From NCBI RefSeq assembly GCF_003711515.1, contig NW_021167082.1:1001310-1065309 (forward strand): DNA of 64,000 nt. Direction: 5' to 3'. The notes under the pieces were generated by a model. The model did not search any database, was not told where the DNA came from, and saw only the letters and a program-made list of their open reading frames with translations. This DNA is from Sodiomyces alkalinus F11. Lineage: Eukaryota > Ascomycota > Sordariomycetes > Glomerellales > Plectosphaerellaceae. Both the position numbers and the translations under genes were made by a program. Of the stretch, positions 46,690 through 58,703 are shown one piece after another. The number at the start of each line of letters is the position of its first letter. Positions within the stretch are counted from its first letter, which is position 1.

Positions 46690-47360
46690 CTCTTTACTAA
46701 CGTGGTAATTTTAGTCTCGCCGAGTGCTCGGCGATCTAAGCGTATCCCTGATTATATATAGTACTAATTCATAGTGCCACTTAGTTCCTTATACTGCCCC
46801 CTCTCTAACGGGGCTAGTCCCTTAGGCCCGTTCTATCCCCCCTACCGGGCAGGGCGTGTATATAACTAGCCTTATACGAAGTCCGCCGTCCGGTCGGCGC
46901 TTATAATTAATCGGCGTCGGTAAGGCTATATACCTCCTTCTAACTATCACGACTTCTTTCCACGTATTATTAGGTAATCGGTAAACTGTTAGCGGTAATT
47001 ACGTAGCTAACTCGCTTACTAATTACTATTCTCTTTCTAGCGTCCCGCGTAATAGCCGGCGATTACTCGCCGTATTTTATAATATCGCGCTCGTCGCTAT
47101 ACCTTCCTTTATTATTATAGTGTATAGTATTACTAAATTTATTCTTACTATTCTTTATACTTATTCCCTCTCCGGCCGGATTCGTAACTAAGGCGACCGT
47201 TTGCCTTATAGATAAAAGTTCTTATAGTTCTCCCGTAGTTATTCTTCTCTTCTTCTTTCTCCTTATATAATCTTTATTCTTTATTTTACGTTTAGATTTA
47301 CTATATCTTTATATTTATATTTATAATACCGCCGAATAGTCGCTATTATTTCTATCTTAT
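46690..47360. repeat. probable 3' LTR or flank of gypsy element 1
   Basis: Non-coding, contains CTCGCCGAGTGCTCGGCGA-type hairpin sequence and an A/T-rich TATATATA stretch. It sits where the minus-strand gypsy element should have its 3' LTR. The matching 5' LTR is not in the window. Confidence 0.35.
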
Positions 47361-47369
47361 TTTTCTAGC

Positions 47370-48613
47370 GTTAAACGATCGCTAATATATCTCTTCCACT
47401 TAGCGTTACCCAAGAGTTACGTTATATACTCTATAATACCGATAATAGGTGGCTAAGGAACTTTTCTAACGATCCGCCTTACGGTCGTTATATAGCTTCC
47501 CTAGCCACCGATATTTATATAGATTATATTAACCACTCTAACTCTAACGTATATAGGTGCGTTATTTATCTTCGTTTATACTAGGCGTGTATATCTATAA
47601 GTTTATCCTTACCTTCGCCGAGCATTCGGCTTCTAAAGTGTTTAGATTCCGGATAGTCTTCTAGGAGCTACCTAGACTACTTAGAATATTACTACTAGCG
47701 TCCTTTAAAAGGAGGCCGATAAAAAGCTAACGCCGATTAGTCGGCGCCGCTTCTATCTACGGCTTTAGGCCGTATATAAATAGTTCCGTAAAGCTTTAGA
47801 CGAAGTCGCTTACCCTCCTGCCGCCGCTAATACTAATCGCCTTATACTCGACGAACTATTATCGATTCGGTCTCTATTAACTATTAACCTAATAATATGG
47901 GTCCGTGCCTATTATTCGCCGTTCGGTTAGCTTATACTAACCTTTTCTAGGTCGATAACCTCTAAGCCGATAAGGCCTATTCCCTTATAGATATAGTTAC
48001 GCCCCCTAGAGACCGTAGCCTTATTACCTTTACTACGCTATAGCGTACTGTCCGTAAGCTTCGGGGCGCGGACGTTAAGGAATACCCCGATAAGCGTGTG
48101 GCTTAAACCGCCGGCCTTAACTAGCGCGGTATAAACTCGTTCCCTCGCCTACGGGGATTAGCCGCCGCCCTCGCGAACGCTAGTAAGCCCTATTATCGCC
48201 CCCCTATATCCGCCGCCTTCGCCGGTCGCTATACCGCCGCCCGTAGGCCTTAGGGTCACGTTTATTTAGACGATAAAGGGGGTATTGTCGAGTAATCGCC
48301 GCCTACTTCTACTAACGCCGCCTCTTCTATGTCGCCCGCCGTAAATATTACCGATACCGCCGTTAGTACCGCTAACGACGCTAGCGCTATTAGCGTTATT
48401 TCCCCTACCGCCTCGCTTATAGCCGCTAATAGCCCAGAGGCTATCACCGAGTCGTCGCCTATGGCTGCCTTATCTAAGAGGGAGGAGGAGGAGACAGAGG
48501 AGGAGGGTATTAAGCCCGACTCCGATAATATTAAGATAGAGGATACCGATCCCTCGGAGGAGGTTATCGTTATTAGTAGCGATAACGACTCCTTTAAGGG
48601 TTTTAATAATTAA
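47370..48613 (+). pseudogene. plus-strand accessory ORF relic of gypsy element 1
   Basis: About 410 codons readable with TAG/TAA interruptions: an N-terminal segment (NDPPYGRYIASLATDIYIDY), a middle segment (FRKALDEVAYPPAAANTNRL), and an Ala/Ser/Glu-rich C-terminal part whose last 94 codons are still open (48,329-48,613). It ends in acidic sequence with VIVISSDND, which fits the SUMO-interaction consensus. No gag zinc knuckle and no known domain. It runs opposite to, and ends about 170-200 bp from, the 3' end of the chromodomain pol relic. Confidence 0.45.
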
Positions 48614-48779
48614 AAGGTATAGTATTAGCGGCCGTAAAGCACTATACTAATAGGGCTAGGATCTAATTTATTTTATAGTCGCCTCTTAGTATTATCTCCT
48701 ATATATATAGCCTATATTTTTACCTTATACACTATTCCGCTATATAAGATAGTATCGATTCTCCTAATATTTTCTAATT

Positions 48780-50094
48780 ATATACCGGCCGTTCGGCGCT
48801 AATAGTTATCCTACTTTTTATATATATATTTCTTTTACTTCTAGTATCGCTTCACGATAGCCGGAGCGTTTCCTAAGTAGTCCTCGGGCTCCTAGGTATT
48901 ATACTCTACCGGCTAGCCCGTCTATTTTACGAGGTAGAACTTCTATCCTTATTCCTCCTTATAAGCCACGATATCCTCGACTTCCTACTTATCCTACTCC
49001 TCTATGAGCGGTGGTAGGTTAATCGCCGAACCTTTAGCTATAAGCCCGTCTCTTTATAGTTCTAATAGCGATACCGAAAATATATTATATATCCTCGAGT
49101 ATTATAGTAGTAGACGAACCCTATACGCTAGCTCGCCGATCCGCTCTAAAACCTCTACCCGGATATACCGCGGCGCGAGTTTTAAGCCGGACTTAAATAG
49201 AAAATCAATAGTGGCGAGCCCTATAAATTCTCCTTTTTCGAAACTCCTAGGCTTATACCTCTTATTATAGTGCTTAGCCTAAGTCTTAACCGCCGCCTCC
49301 TAATAAGCGCGGACCTATCGGCGGACGTCCGCTAACCGTTTAACGCGTTCTTTAACGCTTTATACCGTGGTATTATCTTTAGGTTTAACGTACTCTACTA
49401 TCCTCGGGTAATACCCGTAGAGTGCCTTATATAAAGATACCCTAATGAAACTATATAGGCTATTATTATATATAAACTTAGCCTTTTATAACTAGATCGG
49501 CTAGTACTCAGCGGCCTCCGCTCCTATTATCCTTAGGAACTTAAATAGCGTCTAGTACGTCCGTTCGGTCTGCTTATCCGTCTAAGGGTAGAATATAGTG
49601 GATAATCGGCGAGTAGTCGCCCTTTCGCGGCAGAACTCCTCCTAAAACTAACTCGTGATAAGCTCATCCCTATTATTTATAATTCCCTTTAGGCTCCCGA
49701 AACGATATTTAACCTCGCTATAGAAGATAATAGCTAACTAGGGTGCTATAAGTGTTTTATAGGTTAGCACGAAAAGTGCGTACTTTATTAGGCGGTTAAC
49801 GATTACTAATATAGCGTTATAGGTTTAACCGTCCTTACCCTTCGCGGGTAGGAAACCCGTGATAAAGTCTATAGCGATCTCTTAAAACGGGTACGACGGT
49901 AATAGTAATGACTATAGTTATCTATACCGTTTATGCCTTAGTACCTAAGCGCCTTAATAAGCCGAGTATACGGCGATATATTCGCGAATATCGTGCACTA
50001 GGTTAACCTAATAAAATTTTCTTAATACTAGCTCTAGTATCTTATTCGCACCTATATACCCCGTACGGGGGTTATCGTGGTGTTAGCGTAGAAT
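48780..50094 (-). pseudogene. Ty3/gypsy integrase and chromodomain relic (gypsy element 1, 3' half)
   Basis: Minus strand. The H2C2 zinc-binding region of integrase (HDNPRTGYIGANKILELVLR) starts exactly at the copia insertion point and continues through the catalytic core. A chromodomain is recognisable near 48,850-48,965 (KFYLVK*TGYPVEYNT*EPED, with both Trp codons changed to TAG). Chromodomains at the integrase C terminus mark the chromovirus lineage. Confidence 0.8.
50090..50094. repeat. target-site duplication AGAAT, left copy
   Basis: Immediately precedes the left LTR and is identical to 56431-56435. Confidence 0.88.
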
Positions 50095-50377
50095 TATCGC
50101 ACGTTAAAAGGCACTTCAATAATCAACTTAGTAGAGTAGAAATCTCGTGTGTGTGTATTATATCAAGTTATATCTGGGAGAGTCTCTTATGCCCTTAATT
50201 TGGGTGGTGAAGACTCTGCTATGGGTACTATGTCATTTGGATTCTATCAGGTCTTTTCTGGTATCCACTCTTATTATATCCTGATGCCTAAAGTCCCCGA
50301 TATCCGGAGCCCTTAGTTATAGAGTGGATCCCCCCTGGATCCCCTATAGACTATATCGTGGTCCTATCTATACGATA
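50095..50377 (-). repeat. LTR of copia element 2 (3' LTR in element orientation)
   Basis: 283 bp; retains many CpA/TpG sites that the other LTR has lost. Confidence 0.93.
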
Positions 50378-50388
50378 CACCCCCTTAG
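50378..50388 (-). other. polypurine tract of copia element 2
   Basis: On the minus strand CTAAGGGGGTG abuts the 3' LTR, the plus-strand DNA primer position. Confidence 0.75.
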
Positions 50389-50639
50389 TTAAGGTGGGTC
50401 TTCCCAGGTTAACTAACTAATTAGAGGCTTCGGTTTAAACCAAACGCTTTTGACTTTTCTATCGTAAAATTAATAGTTAAGGGAAAACGCCCTCGTAAAA
50501 GGGATCTAAATCCGCTCTATTTAACCGTTTAATTTAATTCTATCTTAATTAGTTCCTCGATCCTGATTAGCCGGATCTAATTAATTAGATCTATATCTAT
50601 CGGATCTGCTACGCCCTTAGGGGCCTTTATTATAGCCGC

Positions 50640-53600
50640 TTTAGCATATTTAATCTCTTCGTGTAGTCGTTTAGACTACTCGATACGATCCTTTTAATTA
50701 GTTAAATTAAGCTGTTACTATAGTCTTTTAATCCCCGCCTCCGGTAGCGCCTTTATTAATCCGTCCGCAATTATCTCCTTCGTGTTAACGTACGTAACCT
50801 TAAAGAGACCTTATTATACTGACTAGTGCGCCTACTAGTTATATATATCGACGTGCTGTAGCCTTATCCGTAGGCGTTATACCTTCTTATTAACGAGGTT
50901 AATAGTCTGTTAATTATCGTAGTGTATCTATAGCTGTTATTAGTCTAGCCGAAGCTCTAAATCCCGTAATATCCGGCTAACGAATAACGTCTTTTTAGCG
51001 GCCTCTATAAGAGCGAGTAGTTCCGATTCTATTAACGACGTCGTGACCGTCGGTTATTTACCCACTTCCTAGTTAACGGTGCCGCCGAAGAGCTTTATCG
51101 TATATTCTTACGAACTCTTACGGTCTAGATTATCCCTAAAGAACGCGTCGCTTACTATCAGGAAGAGCCTATCCCCGCCGAATTCTAGGCAGTGGTGGCT
51201 TATATAGTATAGGAATAGTAGCACTTATTAAGCCCTTTTAAGGTGGTTAGAGGAGGAGTTAACGTTATATTAGGAAAGCTTCGAGTAGGCGAACGCGATA
51301 TCGGGTCTTATCACGATAGCGGTGTATAAGATAGAACCGATTATTCCCTAATACTAACGGACCTCGGGAATCGACGCGCGGGTGCCGTCTCGGGGTATTA
51401 CCGGCTCTATAGATAATAGGACCTTTAGTGGTTTTCGGTAGAGTATATCTACGTAGTATTTAACCGCGATCTTCTCCACGTAGGAGGACTATAATAGCTA
51501 TAACCTACGGGTGGCTCTATCCCTTAGGACCTTAATTCCTAGGAACTAACGGATTTCTTCGCCTCCTAATAACCTATAGCTTCGTTTAAGGGTAGCCTCA
51601 AGGTTATCGGCATCTGTCTTATAGTCTTTATAGTATATAAGTCCGATATTATTAACGTAGAAGAATAGAATTAAACCGTCGCGGATTATAATATAGGGGT
51701 TATTAGGGACGGCTATAAAGCCTATCCTCTATAGCATGCCGCTAGAATCCTCTTACTATAGTAGTAGTAATACCCTTAAACCGAAAAGAGCTTTCCGTAG
51801 TAGTAGGACCTTACCTAATACTTTATAGCCTTACGGTATCTTTATAAATACCTCTTCTTTAAGACTGGCGTTAACGAACGTGTTAACGGTATCAAACTGC
51901 CTTATCTCCAGGTTAAATCGGGCGGCGATCGTTATTAGTATATGGAAAGACCGCGAGGCTAGCGTTACGGCGTAGTTATCTTTAGTCTTTAACCGTTTTT
52001 ATTAATCCCCTTAGACTATAAGGCGTACCTTACATTTAAGGAGGGTGCCCTCCTTATTAAATTTATAAATGTATACCTATCTACAGGTAAGGACTTATTA
52101 CTTATTAGCCTAATCACCACCTACCTCCTACTAGTAGCCTATTTATTAGTGCCCCTTAAGGTATTCCCCCTCGGCCTATAACCACCGCTCCCGTAACGGA
52201 TAGAGGCGTATATCGCGGTGGTGGTTTAGTGGAGGCGGGAGATCCTCACGGGTCACGTGCGATAGCGATAGCGGCTAGGAGGTATAAGGGGAATCTATAG
52301 CACCGATATCGTTATCGTTAATAGTTTGCTTTTTTGTGCGTATAGGGTTATAAGTCCTGCTAGCGTTAAAGAACGCCTTTTAGGCGTTATCGTTCTAGAC
52401 CTTCTCGGTCGTGTATAGACTTACGATAGTTCTCGCGATAGATAGGCGCGCGGGTAATAGGCGCGCGGCCGATAGGAGTATAGCCGACGGGTACCCCCTA
52501 AGGGCACCTATAGCTATCCGTTAGTAGTTATCGTGTTCTTCCACCTTAGCGCCCCTAACCACCGCTAACGCTATAAGGAACGCGCGCGCGGGATCTTTAG
52601 GGGATATTAGAGACGTGGGAAACGGTTTAAACCTCGTAGTGGTAAACCGTGAAGTGTTCGTAGTAATAGCAGTAGCCTCTCCCGTAGTAATAGCGATGGT
52701 GTCGGAGTTACGAGGTTTTAAATCTATAGCCTAGTTATTAGGCTATAGATTTAGAACCTTATCTATAGTAATAGTAGTGGCCTCTTTTATAGTAATAGCG
52801 ACGGCCTTGCCTTTATCCGTAGTAATAGCGGTAGCGTCGCCTTTACCCGTAGTAATAGCGGTAGTATAGTCTTTTCCTATAGTAATAGTTGTGTCCGTAG
52901 TAATAGCGGTGCCCGTAGTAATAGCGGTAGCTTAAGAGTCTTCCGACTTAAGATTTAATACGTCTATAGCTATACCCCTTAATAGTAGCCTTTTCGCGGT
53001 TGTGGTATAGGTGATACGGATAGATTATAGGCGTTCCCCGATTTCCTCGGCGGAAGCTATGGCTTATAGCATTCTAATCCTACCGTTAAATATCTCGTCT
53101 TCGTTAAAGACTACGTCTCTTATAGTGATAATATCCGTCAGGTATAGCAGCTAAATACGGAAGCTATTCGAGGATTAGTATCCGACGTGATAGCCGATCT
53201 ATGCCTTCGGTTCTAGCCTTTATAGGCGGTTCCTTTTAGCTTAGGTATCGCGTGTTTTTATAAAGGCTTTATAGCCGTAAGCTCGCAGGTGTGTAAGGTT
53301 AGGTTAACGGCCGCGCAGGCCTTTATATAGTGTTTTCTAGTCGTTAATATATCGTGGCGTTCTATTATATAGATATATAGTAGTCTTAAAGATCTTAGGC
53401 TAGATAGATATAGGCAGATTAGCTCGAATCCTTATAGCTCTCGCCCTTCTCTTAACGATACCTTTAATCCGTTCTGCTACGCCGTTCTAATCCTATAAAT
53501 ATAATGCCGACGGCTAGCCTTTTACCTCTTTAGCAGCGAGGAAAGTAACGACTTCTAGGTGCTGAAATATCTTAGAATCGGCCCGTAGAACGCGTGGCCT

Positions 53601-56000
53601 AATATCGAATTAGGTCTTAAGCAGGATAAAAACGTCCTTTAGAGCGTGTAGGATAAAGCCTTAGTCTCTCTTCTATAGGTAGTAATCCTACGTATAACCT
53701 ATATACACGTCTATAACGAATATAATAGACTTATACTATCTGCCCGCTAACTGCTCTACCTCTTTTAGATCGTGAAACTTAATAGCTAGGGCTTCTCCGG
53801 GCTTTAACGGATAAAGGGATAGTATCCGCCGGATCTACGTAGGTATTTATGATTATCTATACACGTTATAGTCCGTCGTGCATAGTCCTTTTATCCTTAC
53901 CCCCTAAGTAGCGTCGATAATCTTTATAAGAGTATTAGTGCCGTAGTGGCCGAGGCGTTTATACTACCGTTATACCGTGGTCTTCTACGGTTACCGCGGT
54001 TATCGTGATCTTTTATACGGGTTATCGCGGGGGTGCCTTACCGAGACCGCTAATGCGGTAGCGGCCGTAGCTTCTACGTGCTCGATTATATACTAGCCGT
54101 GGATATCTAGTAGCTTATAGATAGGCCTGTCGTCGGCGGAGCTAACGATAGTATCGTTTACGGTATCCTAGCGGTAACCTTATAGGCGTAGCTAGCGTTC
54201 CGAGATGATATTAGTGACGAATTCCTTATAGTATACGATATTACGGAGGCGTAATAGCCTCTTCGTGCCCGCTAAAGATTACACACGTAGCTTAATATCT
54301 CCGTATCCGAGGATAGGAGCCTTATAAGTACTTATCTAAAGCGTTAATAAATTAACCGTGGGTAGTCTAATAGCTATAAAACGGCCTTAATTATTAAAGA
54401 TATAGATTAACGATTCTAAATCTAGGATCGCGTAGTATAATAGCGCTCTGGCTTAATTAATAGAAAAGGATATCCCCTATTCTTATTATAATCTTAATAG
54501 TGTCGTCGTACGACGACGCGCTACCCTCTAGGTTAGGGGGGCTCTTAGTCTCCCCGTCGCGGTAACAGATAGGTCGTTATAAACTATAGTAGGCGTAGTA
54601 TTATAGAGTTAATCTTCCTAGACTTCCTTTATCTTACTAGCGGTAATAGCTACTACTTCCCGCCTCTTCTGTATCGCGGTGTCCACGCGGCTTTTAAAAC
54701 TATAAAAACGTATCTTCTTTTCCGCGACCTTTATAATATCTTCACGGCCACGCTAGGTATAAGGGCGTATATCCGGCCTCACGTACTAATAGGCGGCGGT
54801 AGTATAGGTATTTTTATATATCTCGCAGGGCCTCCTTATTATAGGAGGGATAGCCTTTAAGGACGTATCGCTACGAGGACGCTTTTTATTATCTTTATTA
54901 TTAGTAGTAGTAGTATCCTTAGTATTAGGGAGGTTCTTAAGGGTGTTAAAGGTGCCTCTCCTAACTCTAGGCTTTATAGCGGAGGATTATAGGCTCTTTA
55001 TATTACTAAGAACCGCCCTTAGAGCCTTTACGAAGTCGTTAATCGTTAGCTTATTTTCCGTAATCTTATCGTAGTTATTTACTAGGTAGTTATTACTCTA
55101 TTTCTAGGTAATAGGTCTAATAGCTTTTAACGTGTCTTCTGCCTAATAGTCCGCGCTTAATAGCTCTAAAACGCCTATATATTTATAGTGTATTATCGCT
55201 ATTTTCTAGCTTACTACCTAGGCGTTTATATCCTTAGGTATAGCCTTTATAGGCGTGGTGTATCGTCGGTATAAGACTAGGGCTTCTTTACGGAGGTCTA
55301 TAGATATTAGTTCTGCTTGCACATGTAGAAGAGTAATCTAGGCCCGCGGGTTATTTACGGTATTATCCTATAGCTAGGCGAGGAGGTTACGTAACGTGGT
55401 GTATACGGTCCTTTTAATATAGGAGTATAGCTCGTTAAACTCTTTCTGCTACGCGTTATAGTCTGCCTTTTTCTCGCGGAATATACGGCGATCTTATAGG
55501 TAGCGCGTGCGCCCCTTTTTAGAGAGGTTATCGATAGATATAGGCGTCCTAGTCGTTAGTTCTTTCGTTATAGCCGTAGTCTTCCGGCGAGCGGCCGTCT
55601 TCCTCTTACCGGCGGCCGTAGCCGCTATAGTAGCGGCCGTGGCGGTAGCGTCCGTGGTATCCGTGGCCTTATCGCCCTTTAGCGTGATAGTGGAAGGCGG
55701 AGTAGCCGTGATAGTAATAGCCGTGGCCTCCTCCGTGTTAGGGTCCGCGGCGAGGGCTTTATATTTACGAATATTAAGGGGTATAGGTATAAGGAGGAGA
55801 TAGGCGTTAGCCTTCTTATCGCTTAGCTTTAGATTAAGGTAGTTATCCTAGTAGGAGGCCGATTTACCGTGTATAGCGCACTCCTAAACTGCCTAATCCC
55901 ATTGATGAATAAGGGTGGTGGCGGCCGCCTTCTATTCGGTGTTGGATATATTAGAAGATATCCTTATTAGATTATCGTTTATCGGTTAGTTAATTAATAG
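50640..56000 (-). pseudogene. gag-pol relic of copia element 2
   Basis: Minus strand, 5' to 3': gag region (about 56.0-54.9 kb, weakly readable); integrase core with IIFVIDVYIGYT near 53,715; a Thr-rich repeat linker (52.64-52.94 kb); RT with FFYVNNIGLI (51,640-51,665), where both catalytic Asp of the YVDD box have become Asn by G-to-A change; and RNase H ending with IIADGLIKALP near 50,780. Domain order integrase-RT-RNase H is that of copia. Confidence 0.82.
52640..52935 (-). repeat. tandem repeat in the copia integrase-RT linker
   Basis: About eight degenerate copies of a unit built around GTAGTAATAGCGGTA, spacing 18-42 bp. On the coding strand they give the peptide pattern (K)xxATAITT. 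Confidence 0.75.
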
Positions 56001-56135
56001 GTAGGTTAATTAGTCTCTTAATTACTCTAATTAGGCCGATAGTAGTTATTTAAGAGTACTTATATAGACGTGATTACTTCTTTATAGTCGAATAGGGGTA
56101 GCCTTATTAATATCTATTGTTTAGGCATTATAAAC

Positions 56136-56147
56136 CGGGCTTATAAC
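56136..56147 (-). other. primer binding site of copia element 2, initiator tRNA-Met anticodon-arm type
   Basis: On the minus strand GTTATAAGCCCG directly follows the 5' LTR. Undoing one RIP change gives GTTATGAGCCC, complementary to the anticodon stem-loop of initiator tRNA-Met rather than to its 3' end. This is the half-tRNA priming known for Drosophila copia. Confidence 0.7.
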
Positions 56148-56430
56148 TATCGCACGTTAAAAGGCACTTTACTAATTAACTTAGTAGAGCAGAAATCTCG
56201 TGTATGTGTATTATATTAAGTTATATCTAGGAGAGTCTCTTATACCCTTAATTTAGGTAGTAAAGACTTTATTATAGGTACTATATTATTTGGATCATAT
56301 CCGGTCTTTTCCGGTATCTACCCTTATTATATCCTGATACCCAAAGTCCCCGATATCCGGAGCCCTTAGTTATAGAGTGGATCTCCCCTGGATCCCCTAT
56401 AGACTATATCGTGGTCCTGCCTATACGATA
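56148..56430 (-). repeat. LTR of copia element 2 (5' LTR in element orientation)
   Basis: 283 bp, same ends as the partner LTR; more heavily RIP-mutated. Confidence 0.93.
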
Positions 56431-56435
56431 AGAAT
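56431..56435. repeat. target-site duplication AGAAT, right copy
   Basis: Identical to 50090-50094. Confidence 0.88.
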
Positions 56436-57825
56436 CTCCTTCTGAATCGTCGCCTCCTTAGGGATTACTAGTCTTCCTCTATAACGTAGTATACCGTTTT
56501 CGTCGAGAGAGTACCCCGCTCTCTTTCTAGTCTCTCGTCGAATATTCGCCGTTAAAGATATATAGTTAGCGTTAGTAGACTATAGCCCTCTAACTAACTA
56601 CTTAAACTCTTCCCTAAACATAAGACGATTTACTGTTTCGCCCTTAGTAAGCTCCTATACTATAAAGCGTAGGATATACTAATCCAGGATTATAGTAACC
56701 CTAGCCTCGGTCTCCTCCTCCGGCGTATAGTCGGTAAAGGCCCGCCGGGCTATCGTATTATCACCGCGGGTCTTCTTAGCCTATATAATTACTATAATAA
56801 CGATACGCGAGGTGCCGTCTTTTAGGCTTAAAGGTGGCTATTACCCTTATCGCCCTACTCTAAAGCTTAGCTGCGCGATATCTTCGCTTAGCGGAGCGAC
56901 CCGTTATCTCTTAGGTCTAAGGTCCTTCTCCAAAAGTGACCTCCTAGCGGCCTATACATATATGAAAAGAACTGCTTTCTTTAGGGTAGCGTGGATTTAT
57001 ACAATCTATCGGCGAACGCTCGTCTATATATTATTAATTAGACTTAGCTTACTAAAGAGGGTAGGGAGGATATTATTATAGGATATTTCCCCCCCTATAT
57101 AGTTTAGTCTTCTAGATAGACTATCTGCTAGGTTTATCTTTCCCGGGCGATACTATACTTCGAAATTAAACGATATAAGCCGATATACCTATCTAATAAG
57201 CCTTCCGCGAAGGTCTCGCGCCGGCGCCCGTAATACGCCCTTTAGGGCTTTATAGTCTATTAGGACCGTGAACGCTTACCCCGTATCTTTAAGGTAGTAT
57301 CTCTAATACTCTAAGCTTTCCACGATAGCTAATAACTCCTATTATCCTATAGCCTACCGTTATTCCGTGTCGGTGAGTTTTCGTGAATAGTAGGCGATTA
57401 GTCGCTATTACGAGTTATGCTTTTAACTTAAAATTCCGGATACTGCTTTATCAAACACGTCTATCTCGACTCTAGAATCTAGTATAGGGTTCTAATAGCG
57501 CAGAATAAGCGCCGAGCTAAAAGCGACTTTTAGTCTTTTAAAAGCTTCTTAAGCCTCCGGCGGAAAGTAGAATAGCCCTTTCTTCACGCCGGCCTTACTA
57601 CCCTTTAATAGCGCGGATAGGGGTATTATAACCTTCGAGTACCCTTTAATAAATCTCCTATAGAAATTTGCGAATCCTAGGAAGACTTATATATCCTTAA
57701 AAGATTCTAGCGCCGGCTAATCGGCTACCGCTTATACCCTCTTTAGGTCTATTATAATACCCTTACGGCTTACTATAAACCCTAAGAAGTTATTACGACG
57801 GCTTCCGGTCCTCTATAGTATAACG
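56436..57825 (-). pseudogene. Ty3/gypsy RT C-terminus and RNase H relic (gypsy element 1, 5' part)
   Basis: Minus strand, reading FLGFIVSRKGIIIDLKRV near 57,785, then [19 protein letters not shown], the gypsy RT thumb/connection, and FYFPPEA*EAFKRLK. The RNase H domain follows down to the copia insertion. The RT catalytic box and everything upstream are missing because homology stops near 57,825 at the next repeat. Confidence 0.8.
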
Positions 57826-57829
57826 GATG

Positions 57830-58480
57830 ATAGGGGACTGGCGTCGAGGTTTTAGTTCAAAATAAGAAGAGGATGTTAACTAAAGAGCAGTAACTGTCGT
57901 TCGTAGTGTCTGGTCGTAGTTACGTCGTAAAGACTAGGCGTCTTCTTCCTAAGGTAGAGTCAGGCGTAGACTAATAGTCTAGGTGAAGACTTAGATTGAT
58001 CGATGTCTTGTTCTCTAACAGAAGCAAGACCTAGGATATGCTAGCATATATATCTACGGGATCACGGGTGTCCTGGTGATCTCCTAGTTCGGGATCACGC
58101 CGGATCACTTCTCGGACTAAGTAACCCTTAGTGATCCTAGTGATCCTCCTATGCTAATAGGTTCCTTATACGGGTGTATACTATACCGGTTATCTATCAC
58201 GTAACCCGGCACGTAATATCGTCCTAAGTTATCTTCTGGTTACGCCCTAGTATGCTAACCGCCCTAGTACGTTATAACTAGTATATCCTTAGTGTATATT
58301 AGGTCTACTAGCCGTAATATTACCTTCCCCCTTCTAAGCGCTATCCTAGTAGTCGTATAAATAGGTCGCCTACCCCGGGTTTATAACCCCCCGGGTTTTC
58401 TTCTTTTCTCTTATAGCTAACTATTATATCTAGTCGTATATAGAAGTCGTAGCTTTCTTATAAGATATAGTATCGAATTA
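57830..58480 (-). repeat. candidate 3' LTR of gypsy element 2
   Basis: Non-coding sequence rich in GTGATC/GATCAC words (58,060-58,150), clearly less RIP-mutated on its left side than its neighbours. Position between the broken RT of gypsy element 1 and gypsy element 2 fits a 3' LTR. Exact ends and the partner LTR are not visible. Confidence 0.45.
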
Positions 58481-58703
58481 AGTTATCGCGTACTATTAAG
58501 CTTTCTGGAGTAGAAGTTATACCTTATTTCTTTTACGAGTTAAAAGGCTTCCGGTGCCTTATAATCAAGAGTATCTCTTATTATAGGGAATATATCCGTC
58601 ATAGTCGCTTATACGATAGTTCAGGTATCCCTTTATCTTCTCATAGGTGTCTTCCTATTCTCCGCGAGCCGTTTCTTCTTACTAACCGCTCTCCCCAGTA
58701 ACA

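Larger units (their letters stand above)
50095..56430 (-). mobile_element. structurally complete Ty1/copia retrotransposon, RIP-inactivated (copia element 2)
   Basis: 6,336 bp with two 283-bp LTRs, 5-bp target duplication, polypurine tract, PBS and a minus-strand gag-pol relic. LTR ends are TATCG...CGATA (TGTCG...CGACA before RIP). The element lies within the integrase of gypsy element 1; removing it and one AGAAT rejoins that frame. Confidence 0.93.

Noticed and set aside
55507..55803. 98-codon hydrophobic plus-strand frame, looks like a membrane protein
   Set aside because: Reverse reading of the Glu/Ala-rich gag region of copia element 2; survives only because RIP stops fall in other frames.
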